Source: an uncultured Treponema sp. | GTDB lineage: Bacteria > Spirochaetota > Spirochaetia > Treponematales > Treponemataceae | Direction of reading: 5' to 3' | Length of the DNA: 7,443 nt | Assembly (NCBI GenBank): GCA_937892225.1 | Contig: CALAUH010000186.1 | Coordinates: 1 to 7,443 of the forward strand | Shown here: positions 1-6,137 of the stretch, one piece after another | Layout: every line of letters starts with the position of its first letter | Position numbering within the stretch: position 1 is the first letter of the stretch | Translations under genes and position numbers: made by a program | Notes under the pieces: generated by a model | Database searches by the model: none | What the model was told of the DNA's origin: nothing | The model's input: the letters and a program-made list of their open reading frames with translations, nothing else

Positions 1-665
1 TCATCTGTTATTGGAAAACATTTATTATTATATATATAAGTTAATGATTTAAATAATTCTTCATCTAACAGTTCAGCTGCAATATCTTTTATTTTATCAA
101 ATATAATTTTATTTTCATAAAATAAAGGAAAATTTTCGTTAATAATTCTATAAGGTACAGTATTATGTTTTTTATCACTAATATATAAATATTTTCTTAA
201 ATCATTAAAATTAGTAAAATAACTATAAAAACCAGAAAAAGAATTTACATCTGCTAATTCTTCTTCATTACACAATGAAGGTAATAATTCAACAAACAAA
301 TCTTTAACAAAAAGTTTTTTATACAAAGAATCTTTTATAAAAGATTCTGAAACAAGTTTACGATATTTATCCTGGATTAAGGCTAATTTCTTTTTATCTT
401 TATTTTCATCAAAAGCTTCATAAAGTTCATTCCAATCAATATTAATTTTATTAAGAACATCAAAAATAAATTTTTTATGACATTTATTAATAAGGCTTTT
501 AACTTTATAAGCTTTATCCATTCGTAAACTATCATTTTCAATAATATTATATTTTTTAATACTTTCTCTAGTTTTACTAATAGGTATTAATTTGTTAACA
601 ATAGTTTTATTAATACTATATCCTTCAAAATTATTTCCAATTACAAAATTATCAATTGATCTCAT
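1..665 (-). CDS. Cas12a-like RNA-guided nuclease, N-terminal part (cut by window edge)
   Basis: An open frame of 221 codons runs leftward from ATG 663-665 to the window edge without a stop. A perfect GGAGG at 672-676 lies 6 nt before the ATG. Residues 16-32 (YSINKT, then KLIPISKT) match the Cas12a WED-I start (SKTLRFELIPQGKT). Residues 143-161 (FSGFYSYFTNFNDLRKYLY) and 170-186 (VPYRIINENFPLFYENK) match the REC1 signature of Cas12a, for example FTTYFSGFYENRKNVF and IPHRIVQDNFPKFKEN in the Acidaminococcus enzyme. Known Cas12a proteins have about 1,200-1,300 residues, so roughly one sixth is visible and the RuvC/Nuc part lies outside. K20 aligns with the handle-contacting Lys15 of AsCas12a, but V23 replaces the usual Arg18, so crRNA-handle recognition may differ. 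The gene starts 16 nt after the relaxase stop, in the same operon. Family assignment is strong. Activity and guide source are unknown, and a Cas12a2-like or degenerate relative is possible. Confidence 0.88.
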   Translation of the reverse strand, partial: MRSIDNFVIGNNFEGYSINKTIVNKLIPISKTRESIKKYNIIENDSLRMDKAYKVKSLINKCHKKFIFDVLNKINIDWNELYEAFDENKDKKKLALIQDKYRKLVSESFIKDSLYKKLFVKDLFVELLPSLCNEEELADVNSFSGFYSYFTNFNDLRKYLYISDKKHNTVPYRIINENFPLFYENKIIFDKIKDIAAELLDEELFKSLTYIYNNKCFPITD

Positions 666-671
666 ATTATT

Positions 672-676
672 CCTCC
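672..676 (-). promoter_or_regulatory. Shine-Dalgarno site of the Cas12a-like gene
   Basis: A perfect GGAGG on the minus strand lies 6 nt upstream of the ATG at 663-665, in the 16-nt gap after the relaxase stop codon. There is no room for a promoter in the gap, so this strong site implies co-transcription with the relaxase and efficient translation. It also fixes the start codon. Confidence 0.85.
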
Positions 677-681
677 ATTTT

Positions 682-1827
682 TTATCTTGTTATATTATTT
701 ATATCTTTATTATTAAGAACCTTAATATCACTGTCTTTAATTTGAAGTGATAATCCGTTCATTTTTCCTTTTATAAAAACATCTTTGTTTTCCAGTTCTT
801 CTTTCATAAGCTGATAAACTGGTACATAAATTTTTTCATCTTTTTCTGTTTGGATAATTAAAGCATCATTCCATGATTCTTCTTTATCAAAATCAATTAC
901 TTTAATTACTTTTCCACTGACAGATTTTCCACTATACAGTTTAATTTTATTGTCTTTAATATATTCATCCAGATATGAATTAAACCTGCCGCCTGCAGTC
1001 AAAACTTCTTCCCAGTTATATTTTAATTTATAAATATCTGTTTCAAGTTTTTCTGCAAGTTTCAGATCAGCTAAAAATAAAATTCTATTCTGTAATTCCT
1101 GTGGAAGTTTTTTTATTCTAAACAAATCCTGGTCCATATTTTTAAGTCTTTCATCCAGTTCGGTAAATCGTTTACTTAAATATAAATTTTTTCTTGATTC
1201 TCTTATTTCCTGTTCACTTCTCTGTCCTATCATATTTGTACAGGAATTACTCAACATTTCCCTAAAAGTTTTTTTAATATAATCCCTTTGAAAATAAACA
1301 TCTTTGCCGTTTCTATCAATTCCATTAATACATACATGAGCATGTTTATGATTAGTATCTTTATGTATTGCTGCCTGCCAGCATAATTCATAACCTGTTA
1401 TTCGTTCAATTTTTTTAATAAAATCTCTTACAAGCGTTTCAAGATTTACATTTTGATTTTCAGGTGAAATAATACATTTAAAATGTTTTTTAACAATTTT
1501 TTCATTATATTCATCTAAATCTGTTCCAAATAAAACAGGCTTAATATCTACTTCATTTTTATCACTTTGAATCATATAATTATTTATATATTTATTATGA
1601 CTTTGGATGCTTTTTCCTAAATGAAGCTTAAAAGTTACCCTTTGATTTCTAGGATATTTTGAATAAAAAACTCTTCCAGAATCAAAATCATAATTATTCC
1701 TTAAAAGATTAGATAACATTCTTTTAAGCTGGGCATCATCATCATCATAAATAACACGTTCAAATTTAATTTTATTTTTTTCGTCATAATCTCTTTTATG
1801 ATTAAAAAGATCTTTTATATTATTCAT
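682..1827 (-). CDS. MOBP/VirD2-like relaxase (DUF3363-type mobilisation nuclease)
   Basis: This 381-residue protein should nick one strand at the element's oriT and stay attached to the 5' end during DNA transfer. The three-histidine metal site is clear at residues 155-164 (HKDTNHKHAH), inside WQAAIHKDTNHKHAHVCING. It is followed by DRNGKDVYFQRDYI (171-184), IGQRSEQEIRES (200-211) and KRFTELDERL (219-228), the order seen in DUF3363 relaxases. Upstream lie PVLFGTD (97-103) and HFKCIISPE (115-123), also typical. The catalytic Tyr is probably Y80 or Y84 in the HNKYINNY stretch. The C-terminal region from about 300 to 365 is beta-rich, like the family's C-terminal domain. The ATG overlaps the upstream gene's end by 8 nt (ATGAATAA arrangement), with AAAGGA at 1835-1840 as ribosome site. 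The Cas12a-like gene follows after 16 nt. No type IV secretion genes are visible, so whether the element is self-transmissible or only mobilisable is open. Confidence 0.88.
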   Translation of the reverse strand: MNNIKDLFNHKRDYDEKNKIKFERVIYDDDDAQLKRMLSNLLRNNYDFDSGRVFYSKYPRNQRVTFKLHLGKSIQSHNKYINNYMIQSDKNEVDIKPVLFGTDLDEYNEKIVKKHFKCIISPENQNVNLETLVRDFIKKIERITGYELCWQAAIHKDTNHKHAHVCINGIDRNGKDVYFQRDYIKKTFREMLSNSCTNMIGQRSEQEIRESRKNLYLSKRFTELDERLKNMDQDLFRIKKLPQELQNRILFLADLKLAEKLETDIYKLKYNWEEVLTAGGRFNSYLDEYIKDNKIKLYSGKSVSGKVIKVIDFDKEESWNDALIIQTEKDEKIYVPVYQLMKEELENKDVFIKGKMNGLSLQIKDSDIKVLNNKDINNITR

Positions 1828-2392
1828 CTGTATTTCCTTTTATATGATGTTTTCTAACACTGTTCATTGAAAAATTAAAACAGCCATAAAAAGCAATCAT
1901 CTTTTTCCGTTTCAAAAAAGATTTAAAAAACAAAAATTCTTCATCTTCAGAATTATTTACTAAATCCTTAAATCCATTTGATGTAAGGTTATTAAGATAG
2001 TTATTTACATTTACAGGTTTTATATTTACTTTTAAGTTTTCATTAATTTCAGTAAGCATTAAAGTACGCATATAAAATATTTTCATCTTTGTTTTTAAAT
2101 CAGGTAAATTTAATGGTATACCTTCTTTTAAAACTCCAAATACTTGAATTGATGGTTTATATAAATCATTGTTTTTTATAATTAAATTTTCTCTTATAAA
2201 ACCGTCAAAGTATTTTTTTAATATATTTGTTTTATTACAGATTACTCTGGTCCAAAAAGAATACAAAAGACTATAAGCTGCAGGAAAATTCTCTTTTGAA
2301 TATTCACCGATTTCAAAAGTAATAATACATCCTGCTGCACCTGGATTCGTTGAAGCAATTAACTGTCTTTTCATTTCTTTGCTAAAAATCAT
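1820..2392 (-). CDS. hypothetical protein, first gene of the relaxase-Cas12a operon
   Basis: This is a 190-residue protein that I do not recognise. I chose ATG 2390-2392 because GAAGG lies just upstream. The frame can be extended to a GTG at 2426-2428, but that codon is inside the GC-rich palindrome and the extension would encode the repeat. The protein is basic and aromatic-rich. It has a small-residue stretch TNPGAAGCIITFEIGE (15-30), a Trp/Tyr-rich segment around 40-50 and a basic C-terminal tail (KRKK at 161-164, SVRKHHIKG at 178-186). There is no signal peptide or clear membrane helix. It lies first in the operon, 8 nt overlapping the relaxase. By position it could be a relaxosome accessory protein binding oriT, a replication or regulatory protein, or a partner of the Cas12a-like effector. 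Position is the only support for these options. Confidence 0.75.
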   Translation of the reverse strand: MIFSKEMKRQLIASTNPGAAGCIITFEIGEYSKENFPAAYSLLYSFWTRVICNKTNILKKYFDGFIRENLIIKNNDLYKPSIQVFGVLKEGIPLNLPDLKTKMKIFYMRTLMLTEINENLKVNIKPVNVNNYLNNLTSNGFKDLVNNSEDEEFLFFKSFLKRKKMIAFYGCFNFSMNSVRKHHIKGNTDE

Positions 2393-2410
2393 ATAACCTT
2401 CTTTATATTT

Positions 2411-2469
2411 CCGGGTGCAACGTTGCACCCGGAAAAATGTAACAACTTTGTTTTTTCAAAGTTGTTACA
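2411..2469 (-). repeat. 59-nt hairpin-plus-palindrome element, copy 1
   Basis: Read on the minus strand, a perfect 13-bp stem (TGTAACAACTTTG, complement at the other side) with an AAAAAA loop spans 2469-2437 when extended by one pair. It is followed by a short T-rich spacer and then a perfect 22-nt palindrome at 2411-2432 (half-site CCGGGTGCAAC). The element ends 18 nt before the first ATG of the relaxase operon. The predicted transcription start (about 2470) coincides with its first base, so it would form the whole 5' leader. The hairpin followed by a U run could act as an attenuator, but the stem is AT-rich. Copies 2 and 3 have the same 59-nt layout. Confidence 0.9.
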
Positions 2470-2476
2470 TAATGTT

Positions 2477-2505
2477 ATTATGTCAACAATATGTTATATT
2501 GTCAA
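2477..2505 (-). promoter_or_regulatory. Promoter of the relaxase-Cas12a operon
   Basis: On the minus strand the -35 is TTGACA (2505-2500), the spacer 17 nt and the -10 CATAAT (2482-2477), close to the sigma-70 consensus. Transcription would begin near 2470, at the start of repeat copy 1. An inverted repeat, ACAATAT-GTT-ATATTGT (2486-2502), fills the spacer and overlaps the -35. It is a likely operator for a dimeric repressor. Confidence 0.7.
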
Positions 2506-2670
2506 TTAAAATAATTATTAAACAAATAGTAAACAAAAAAAACACGTGTTAACGTGTAATTTCTTATAATTAAAAAAAATACAAAATATGTTAACATTAC
2601 TTTTATCTTGCGGTACGTTAGAAAAGTGCTTTTTGTATTTCTTTTCCCTTTTTCAAATTTGTTGTTAAAA
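2506..2670. other. Intergenic stretch between divergent promoters
   Basis: This is part of the roughly 415-nt divergent intergenic region (2393-2808). It is very AT-rich. The only structure I see is a short inverted repeat, ACACGT-GTTA-ACGTGT (2542-2557), and an extended -10-like TGTTAAAAT at 2663-2671 without a good -35. The region lies next to the relaxase operon and is a reasonable place to look for oriT, but no known nic consensus was recognised. I see no credible gene here. Confidence 0.5.
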
Positions 2671-2729
2671 TGTAACAACTTTGAAAAAACAAGAATATTA
2701 CAAAAAGCCGGGTGCAACGTTGCACCCGA
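2671..2729 (+). repeat. 59-nt hairpin-plus-palindrome element, copy 2
   Basis: The 5' arm TGTAACAACTTTG and A6 loop are identical to copy 1, but the 3' arm (CAAGAATATTACA, 2690-2702) pairs only in part, mainly at both ends. A 5-nt spacer leads to the palindrome at 2708-2729, which is perfect over 2709-2728. Copies 1 and 2 are in opposite orientation about 200 nt apart, each pointing to its own operon. Copy 2 ends 10 nt before the -35 of topB, so here the element lies upstream of the likely promoter unless an earlier start is used. Confidence 0.88.
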
Positions 2730-2731
2730 GT

Positions 2732-2768
2732 TCACAAATTGACAAAAGTACAATTTGTGATTTATTAT
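2732..2768 (+). promoter_or_regulatory. topB promoter with overlapping inverted repeat
   Basis: TTGACA at 2739-2744, an 18-nt spacer and TATTAT at 2763-2768 make a good sigma-70 promoter. A perfect 10-bp inverted repeat, TCACAAATTG (2732-2741) and CAATTTGTGA (2751-2760), overlaps the -35 and spacer. This is the expected layout of an operator for a dimeric repressor. Its sequence differs from the operator-like repeat at the divergent promoter. Confidence 0.65.
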
Positions 2769-2773
2769 TTAAA

Positions 2774-2811
2774 CATAAACTTTTTTATCCGCCCAGAAAG
2801 GAAAGTTTATG
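2774..2811 (+). promoter_or_regulatory. Inverted repeat covering the topB start codon
   Basis: CATAAACTTT (2774-2783) is the exact reverse complement of AAAGTTTATG (2802-2811), the end of the ribosome-binding region plus the ATG of topB. In RNA this 10-bp stem would bury the start codon and leave only part of AAGGA (2798-2802) in the loop. The predicted transcription start is near 2775, so the stem would be the very 5' end of the message. It may limit topB translation, or work at DNA level as an operator. Confidence 0.6.
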
Positions 2812-4848
2812 TTTATTCTTACAGAAAAACCAAGCGTCGCAAAAGACTTTGCGACTGCTTTGAATTGTAAATATTCACACGGTATTTATACCGATGGGAA
2901 TATTACAATTGCCAATTGTATCGGTCATTTATTCGAACTATACGAACCGGTACAATATGATTCAAAATATAAAAACTGGAATACTATTCCAATAATACCA
3001 GAACAGTTTTTATATAAAATTAATGATTCAGTTAAAGAACAGGCTGAATTAGTCATTAAACAAATTAAGTTACATTCCAATGATGAAATCATTATTGCAA
3101 CAGATGCAGACCGTGAAGGTGAAATAATTGCCAGGGAATGTTTTTTATTTGCCGGAATAAAAGATTTTTCTAAAATAAAAAGATTCTGGGTTTCCCAGGC
3201 TTTAACTCCTGAAGTAATTAATGAAGGCATAAAAAATGCAAAACCTTTAACTGATTATAATTTATTATCTTCCCAGGGATTTGCAAGACAGCATTCTGAC
3301 TGGCTGATTGGAATTAATTTCACTCGATACATAACTTCAGCTGCATATAAAAAACTTCCGGTAGGAAGAGTACAAACTGCAATTCTAAAAGCTATACAAA
3401 TACGATGTAACGAAGTAGAAAATTTTATACCTGAAAAATATTATGAATATAAAGGTTATTTTCAAGGTACAGATACAAAAATATTTTCAGGTTTATATTT
3501 TGATAATAATAAATCAAAATTTTCAGATGAAAACAAATTAGCTTTATTAAAACAAAATATAGGCTATAAAACAAAATTAATTGATACAGAAAAACAGAAA
3601 ATTACTACTCCACCACCTCAACTATATAATCTGGTAAACCTTCAAAAAGATGCTTTTAAACATTACAGTTTAAGTGCAGCTCAAACATTAAAAATAGTAC
3701 AAAAATTATATGAAGAATATAAATGCGTATCTTATCCTAGAACTCCATCTCGTGTTATGGGAGAAAAAAATATTCAGCTTTGTATTGATATTTTCGAAAA
3801 CTTTGTTAAAGAAGAACCAGAATTAAAAGATGTATATTATGATTCTTATATTAATTATCAAAATAAAAGATGTTTTAATGATAAAAAATTGGAAGCACAC
3901 CATGCATTAATACCATTAAAAAATATTCCTGCAGATGCAGATATGCAGGAAAAGAATATTTATAATTTAATTAAGAACAGATTTTTGATTGCTTTTCTGG
4001 AAGAAAATATCTGTAATAAATATACATATAAAATTAATATAAAAAATGATGAATACAGAATTTCTGCAAAAGAAAATATTCAACTTGGCTGGAAAAAATA
4101 TTCTCAATTTTATATAGAAAAAAATAATGATAATGAAGAACAGGAATTAATAAATATTGACTGGGATAATATCAATTTAATTGATGTTAAATCTGAAGAA
4201 AAATATACACAACCTAAGAAATATTTTAATGAAGCTTCAATTCTTGCATTTATGGAAAATCCAAAAAATGAGGATATTGATAAAAAATTAGTAGGACTTG
4301 GAACTGCAGCAACAAGACATACCTATATTCCAAAACTTGAAAAAATAGGTTATATCAAATTTGATAAAAAAAATATTCTTATAACAAAATTAGGGAATAC
4401 ATTATTAGATTCCCTGGAAAAAACTCCGCTTAAAAGAATTACTGATATTTCAGAAACAACTGAATGGGAAGAAAAGCTTAATGATATGCCGGAAGAATTT
4501 TATAAAAATATTAAAGAATATGTTTTTCAGGCAGTTCAAAATAAAATAGAAATATCTGTTAAAGAAAATAATTTAAATGTAAATTGTCCGCTTTGTAATA
4601 ATCCTGTAAAAAAAGGAAAAAATAACTGGTATTGCAGCAGTTATAAAAACGGTTGTAAATTTACAATCTGGTTTAATGTATCAGGAACTAAAATCACAGA
4701 AAAAGATCTTTTAAATTTATGTTCCGGAAAATTATCAGGAATTAAAAAATGTAAAACAAAAAACGATAAAGAATTCAGCTGTAGATTTAAATATAATACT
4801 GCAGAGAATAAACTGGACTTCATTTTTGAAAATAAAACTAAAAAGTAA
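2809..4848 (+). CDS. topB: DNA topoisomerase III (type IA)
   Basis: This 679-residue protein is a complete type IA topoisomerase, which relaxes or decatenates DNA by single-strand passage. The Toprim domain starts with TEKPSVAKD (5-13) and carries the metal-binding DADREGE (99-105). ARQHSDWLIGINFTRY (159-174) and PVGRVQTA (184-191) are family motifs. The catalytic tyrosine is Y309 in SYPRT. EAHHALIPL and GLGTAATRHTYIPKLEKIGYI-type motifs follow, the latter split around residue 500. The C-terminus carries one four-cysteine zinc ribbon (CPLC, then WYCSS and GCKF, about residues 592-616), as in plasmid and ICE topoisomerases. ATG 2809 has AAGGA 7 nt upstream. On conjugative elements such TopB proteins probably help processing or separation of element DNA. 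The stop codon lies inside repeat copy 3. Confidence 0.95.
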   Translation: MFILTEKPSVAKDFATALNCKYSHGIYTDGNITIANCIGHLFELYEPVQYDSKYKNWNTIPIIPEQFLYKINDSVKEQAELVIKQIKLHSNDEIIIATDADREGEIIARECFLFAGIKDFSKIKRFWVSQALTPEVINEGIKNAKPLTDYNLLSSQGFARQHSDWLIGINFTRYITSAAYKKLPVGRVQTAILKAIQIRCNEVENFIPEKYYEYKGYFQGTDTKIFSGLYFDNNKSKFSDENKLALLKQNIGYKTKLIDTEKQKITTPPPQLYNLVNLQKDAFKHYSLSAAQTLKIVQKLYEEYKCVSYPRTPSRVMGEKNIQLCIDIFENFVKEEPELKDVYYDSYINYQNKRCFNDKKLEAHHALIPLKNIPADADMQEKNIYNLIKNRFLIAFLEENICNKYTYKINIKNDEYRISAKENIQLGWKKYSQFYIEKNNDNEEQELINIDWDNINLIDVKSEEKYTQPKKYFNEASILAFMENPKNEDIDKKLVGLGTAATRHTYIPKLEKIGYIKFDKKNILITKLGNTLLDSLEKTPLKRITDISETTEWEEKLNDMPEEFYKNIKEYVFQAVQNKIEISVKENNLNVNCPLCNNPVKKGKNNWYCSSYKNGCKFTIWFNVSGTKITEKDLLNLCSGKLSGIKKCKTKNDKEFSCRFKYNTAENKLDFIFENKTKK

Positions 4849-4902
4849 CAATTTTGAAAAAACAATATTGTTACTTATTTCCGGGTGCAACGTTGCACCC
4901 GG
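4844..4902 (+). repeat. 59-nt hairpin-plus-palindrome element, copy 3
   Basis: Stem AGTAACAATTTTG / CAATATTGTTACT (4844-4856, 4863-4875) pairs at 12 of 13 positions around an AAAAAA loop. After 5 nt the perfect 22-nt palindrome follows (4881-4902). Compared with copy 1, two stem pairs changed on both sides (outermost T-A to A-T, inner C-G to T-A), so pairing was kept. The stem includes the topB stop codon. A TTCTTTTTT run follows the palindrome, so this copy could also terminate topB transcription. Confidence 0.9.
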
Positions 4903-4929
4903 ATTCTTTTTTAAATAAATAAAATATTA

Positions 4930-4977
4930 AACATTGTTATACAATTTTCTTTAAATAAAAATAAACAATGTTATAAT
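4930..4977 (+). promoter_or_regulatory. Promoter region of the BspA-like gene with inverted repeat
   Basis: A perfect -10 TATAAT (4972-4977) lies 24 nt before the start codon. No good -35 is seen at the usual distance. AACATTGTT (4930-4938) and AACAATGTT (4964-4972) form a 9-bp inverted repeat whose second arm touches the -10. They may be spaced operator half-sites. Confidence 0.5.
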
Positions 4978-5001
4978 TTATATATCTGGAGGTAGATAAA
5001 T

Positions 5002-5958
5002 ATGAAAAAAACTTTATTAATTTTATTTATTTGTTCATTATTTACTGGATTCTTTTTTGCTGATGAAAAAACAGAAACTGGATATTTAACATTCAGTTCA
5101 GAAGCACCATTTAATTTTAAAGTAGGTTCAAAAGGCTGGGATGGAATTCTTGAATATTCAACAGATTTAGAGAACTGGAATGAATGGGATGGAACAAAAA
5201 TTACAAGCGGAACTGATAATAAACTTTATCTTAGAGGTAAAAATAATACTAGACTTTATTCCATCCATTTAGATAGTTATACAAATATTTTCTGTTATGG
5301 AAATATTATGACATTACTTGATTATGAAAAAGTACAAAACAATGAAGAACCTAAAATGAAAGAATATTGTTTTGCAGAATTATTTTCTGGCTGGAAAGCT
5401 CTTACAACCGCACCAGATTTACCAGCAAAAACTTTAACTGATTCTTGTTATAAAAGTATGTTTAAAGGCTGTAGTTCACTTATAACTGCACCAGATTTAC
5501 CAGCAACTACTTTAACTCCTTTTTGTTATAGTGAAATGTTTGAAGACTGTAGATCGCTTACCACTGTACCAGATTTACCAGCTACTAATTTGATTCCTGA
5601 TTGTTATTATAGTATGTTTTCTGGTTGTACATCCCTTACAACCGCACCAGATTTACCAGCAACTATTTTACCTGATTCTTGTTATTCAAATATGTTTGAA
5701 TGCTGTACATCACTTAAAACAATACCTCATATATCTGCAATTTATGTAGGATCAGAATCTTGTATGTATATGTTTTATGATTGTAGTAATATACAAGTTT
5801 ATACAACAAAATCTAATAGAGATGGTCAAGAATATTATAGCTGGATAGTTCCAAACTCTTTTAAATCTGACTGTTATTATCATATGTTTTATGGAACAGG
5901 CGGAGATTCTACAGGCACTCCAACACCAGGCACAACTTACTACATCTTACGACCATAG
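5002..5958 (+). CDS. Secreted BspA-like leucine-rich-repeat protein
   Basis: This 318-residue protein is predicted to be exported. A typical signal peptide (MKK, hydrophobic 4-19) ends at FFFA-DE, with cleavage likely after A20. Residues 28-105 resemble the beta domain that often precedes BspA-like repeats (YLTF, EYSTD, NWNEWDG, LYLRG, then GNIMTLLD). Four 26-residue repeats begin at C123, C149, C175 and C201, with the pattern CYxxMFxxCxSLTTAPDLPAT, followed by degenerate units at C227, C254 and C291. The tail is Pro/Thr/Gly-rich. GGAGG at 4988-4992 supports ATG 5002. BspA-like proteins act in adhesion or surface interactions, so this looks like cargo serving the host cell. No outer-membrane sorting signal or lipobox was recognised. 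The gene ends shortly before an intrinsic terminator and has its own promoter, so it is probably a single-gene unit. Confidence 0.85.
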   Translation: MKKTLLILFICSLFTGFFFADEKTETGYLTFSSEAPFNFKVGSKGWDGILEYSTDLENWNEWDGTKITSGTDNKLYLRGKNNTRLYSIHLDSYTNIFCYGNIMTLLDYEKVQNNEEPKMKEYCFAELFSGWKALTTAPDLPAKTLTDSCYKSMFKGCSSLITAPDLPATTLTPFCYSEMFEDCRSLTTVPDLPATNLIPDCYYSMFSGCTSLTTAPDLPATILPDSCYSNMFECCTSLKTIPHISAIYVGSESCMYMFYDCSNIQVYTTKSNRDGQEYYSWIVPNSFKSDCYYHMFYGTGGDSTGTPTPGTTYYILRP

Positions 5959-6024
5959 GACAAGTTTAAAAAAAAAGAAATATATAATATATTCAATTAT
6001 ACATTTTTTTACATTTTTATCATT

Positions 6025-6054
6025 GGGCAGGTTTAATACCTGTCCATTTTTTTT
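6025..6054 (+). terminator. Intrinsic terminator after the BspA-like gene
   Basis: GGGCAGG (6025-6031), a 7-nt loop and CCTGTCC (6039-6045) form a 7-bp stem with one G-U pair, followed by eight T (6047-6054). It lies 66 nt after the stop codon at 5958. Confidence 0.85.
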
Positions 6055-6068
6055 ATTGACATCGTGTG

Positions 6069-6109
6069 AAAAAAAAAGAGCCTGGAAAATGAAACTCATT
6101 CCCAGGCTC
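6069..6109 (-). terminator. Intrinsic terminator after the recombinase fragment
   Basis: On the minus strand an 8-bp GAGCCTGG/CCAGGCTC stem (6109-6102 with 6085-6078) is followed by nine T (6077-6069). An inner AATGA/TCATT pairing can extend it. It lies 28 nt beyond the stop codon at 6138 and closes that transcription unit. With the plus-strand terminator it insulates two converging genes. Confidence 0.85.
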
Positions 6110-6137
6110 CGAGAAACATAACGTATCGTTAGTCGTT

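Noticed and set aside
2393..2428. GTG start at 2426-2428 for the first operon gene
   Set aside because: It lies inside the 22-nt palindrome and would translate the repeat. ATG 2390-2392 has a GAAGG site just upstream.
2502..2863. Small open frames 2502-2753 (minus) and 2681-2863 (plus)
   Set aside because: They cross promoters and the repeat element, overlap the topB start, and look like no protein family.
2925..3230. Minus-strand open frame inside topB
   Set aside because: It is a shadow of the conserved Toprim region and has no ribosome site of note. The same applies to 4641-4865.
2411..4902. The 59-nt repeats as a CRISPR array or Cas12a guide repeats
   Set aside because: Only three copies, in both orientations, with genes or long non-uniform gaps between them, and no TCTAC...GTAGA handle.
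4780..4998. GTAGAT at 4780-4785 (in topB) and at 4992-4997 as part of a Cas12a handle
   Set aside because: No TCTAC arm lies upstream at hairpin distance. The first is inside topB codons and the second belongs to the Shine-Dalgarno region of the BspA-like gene.
5891..6121. Plus-strand open frame across the end of the BspA-like gene
   Set aside because: It runs through two intrinsic terminators and poly-A/T tracts.
6119..6131. TAACG-TAT-CGTTA as a recombinase core site
   Set aside because: It is only a 5-bp inverted repeat with no second copy seen, and it lies about 430 nt from the apparent junction.
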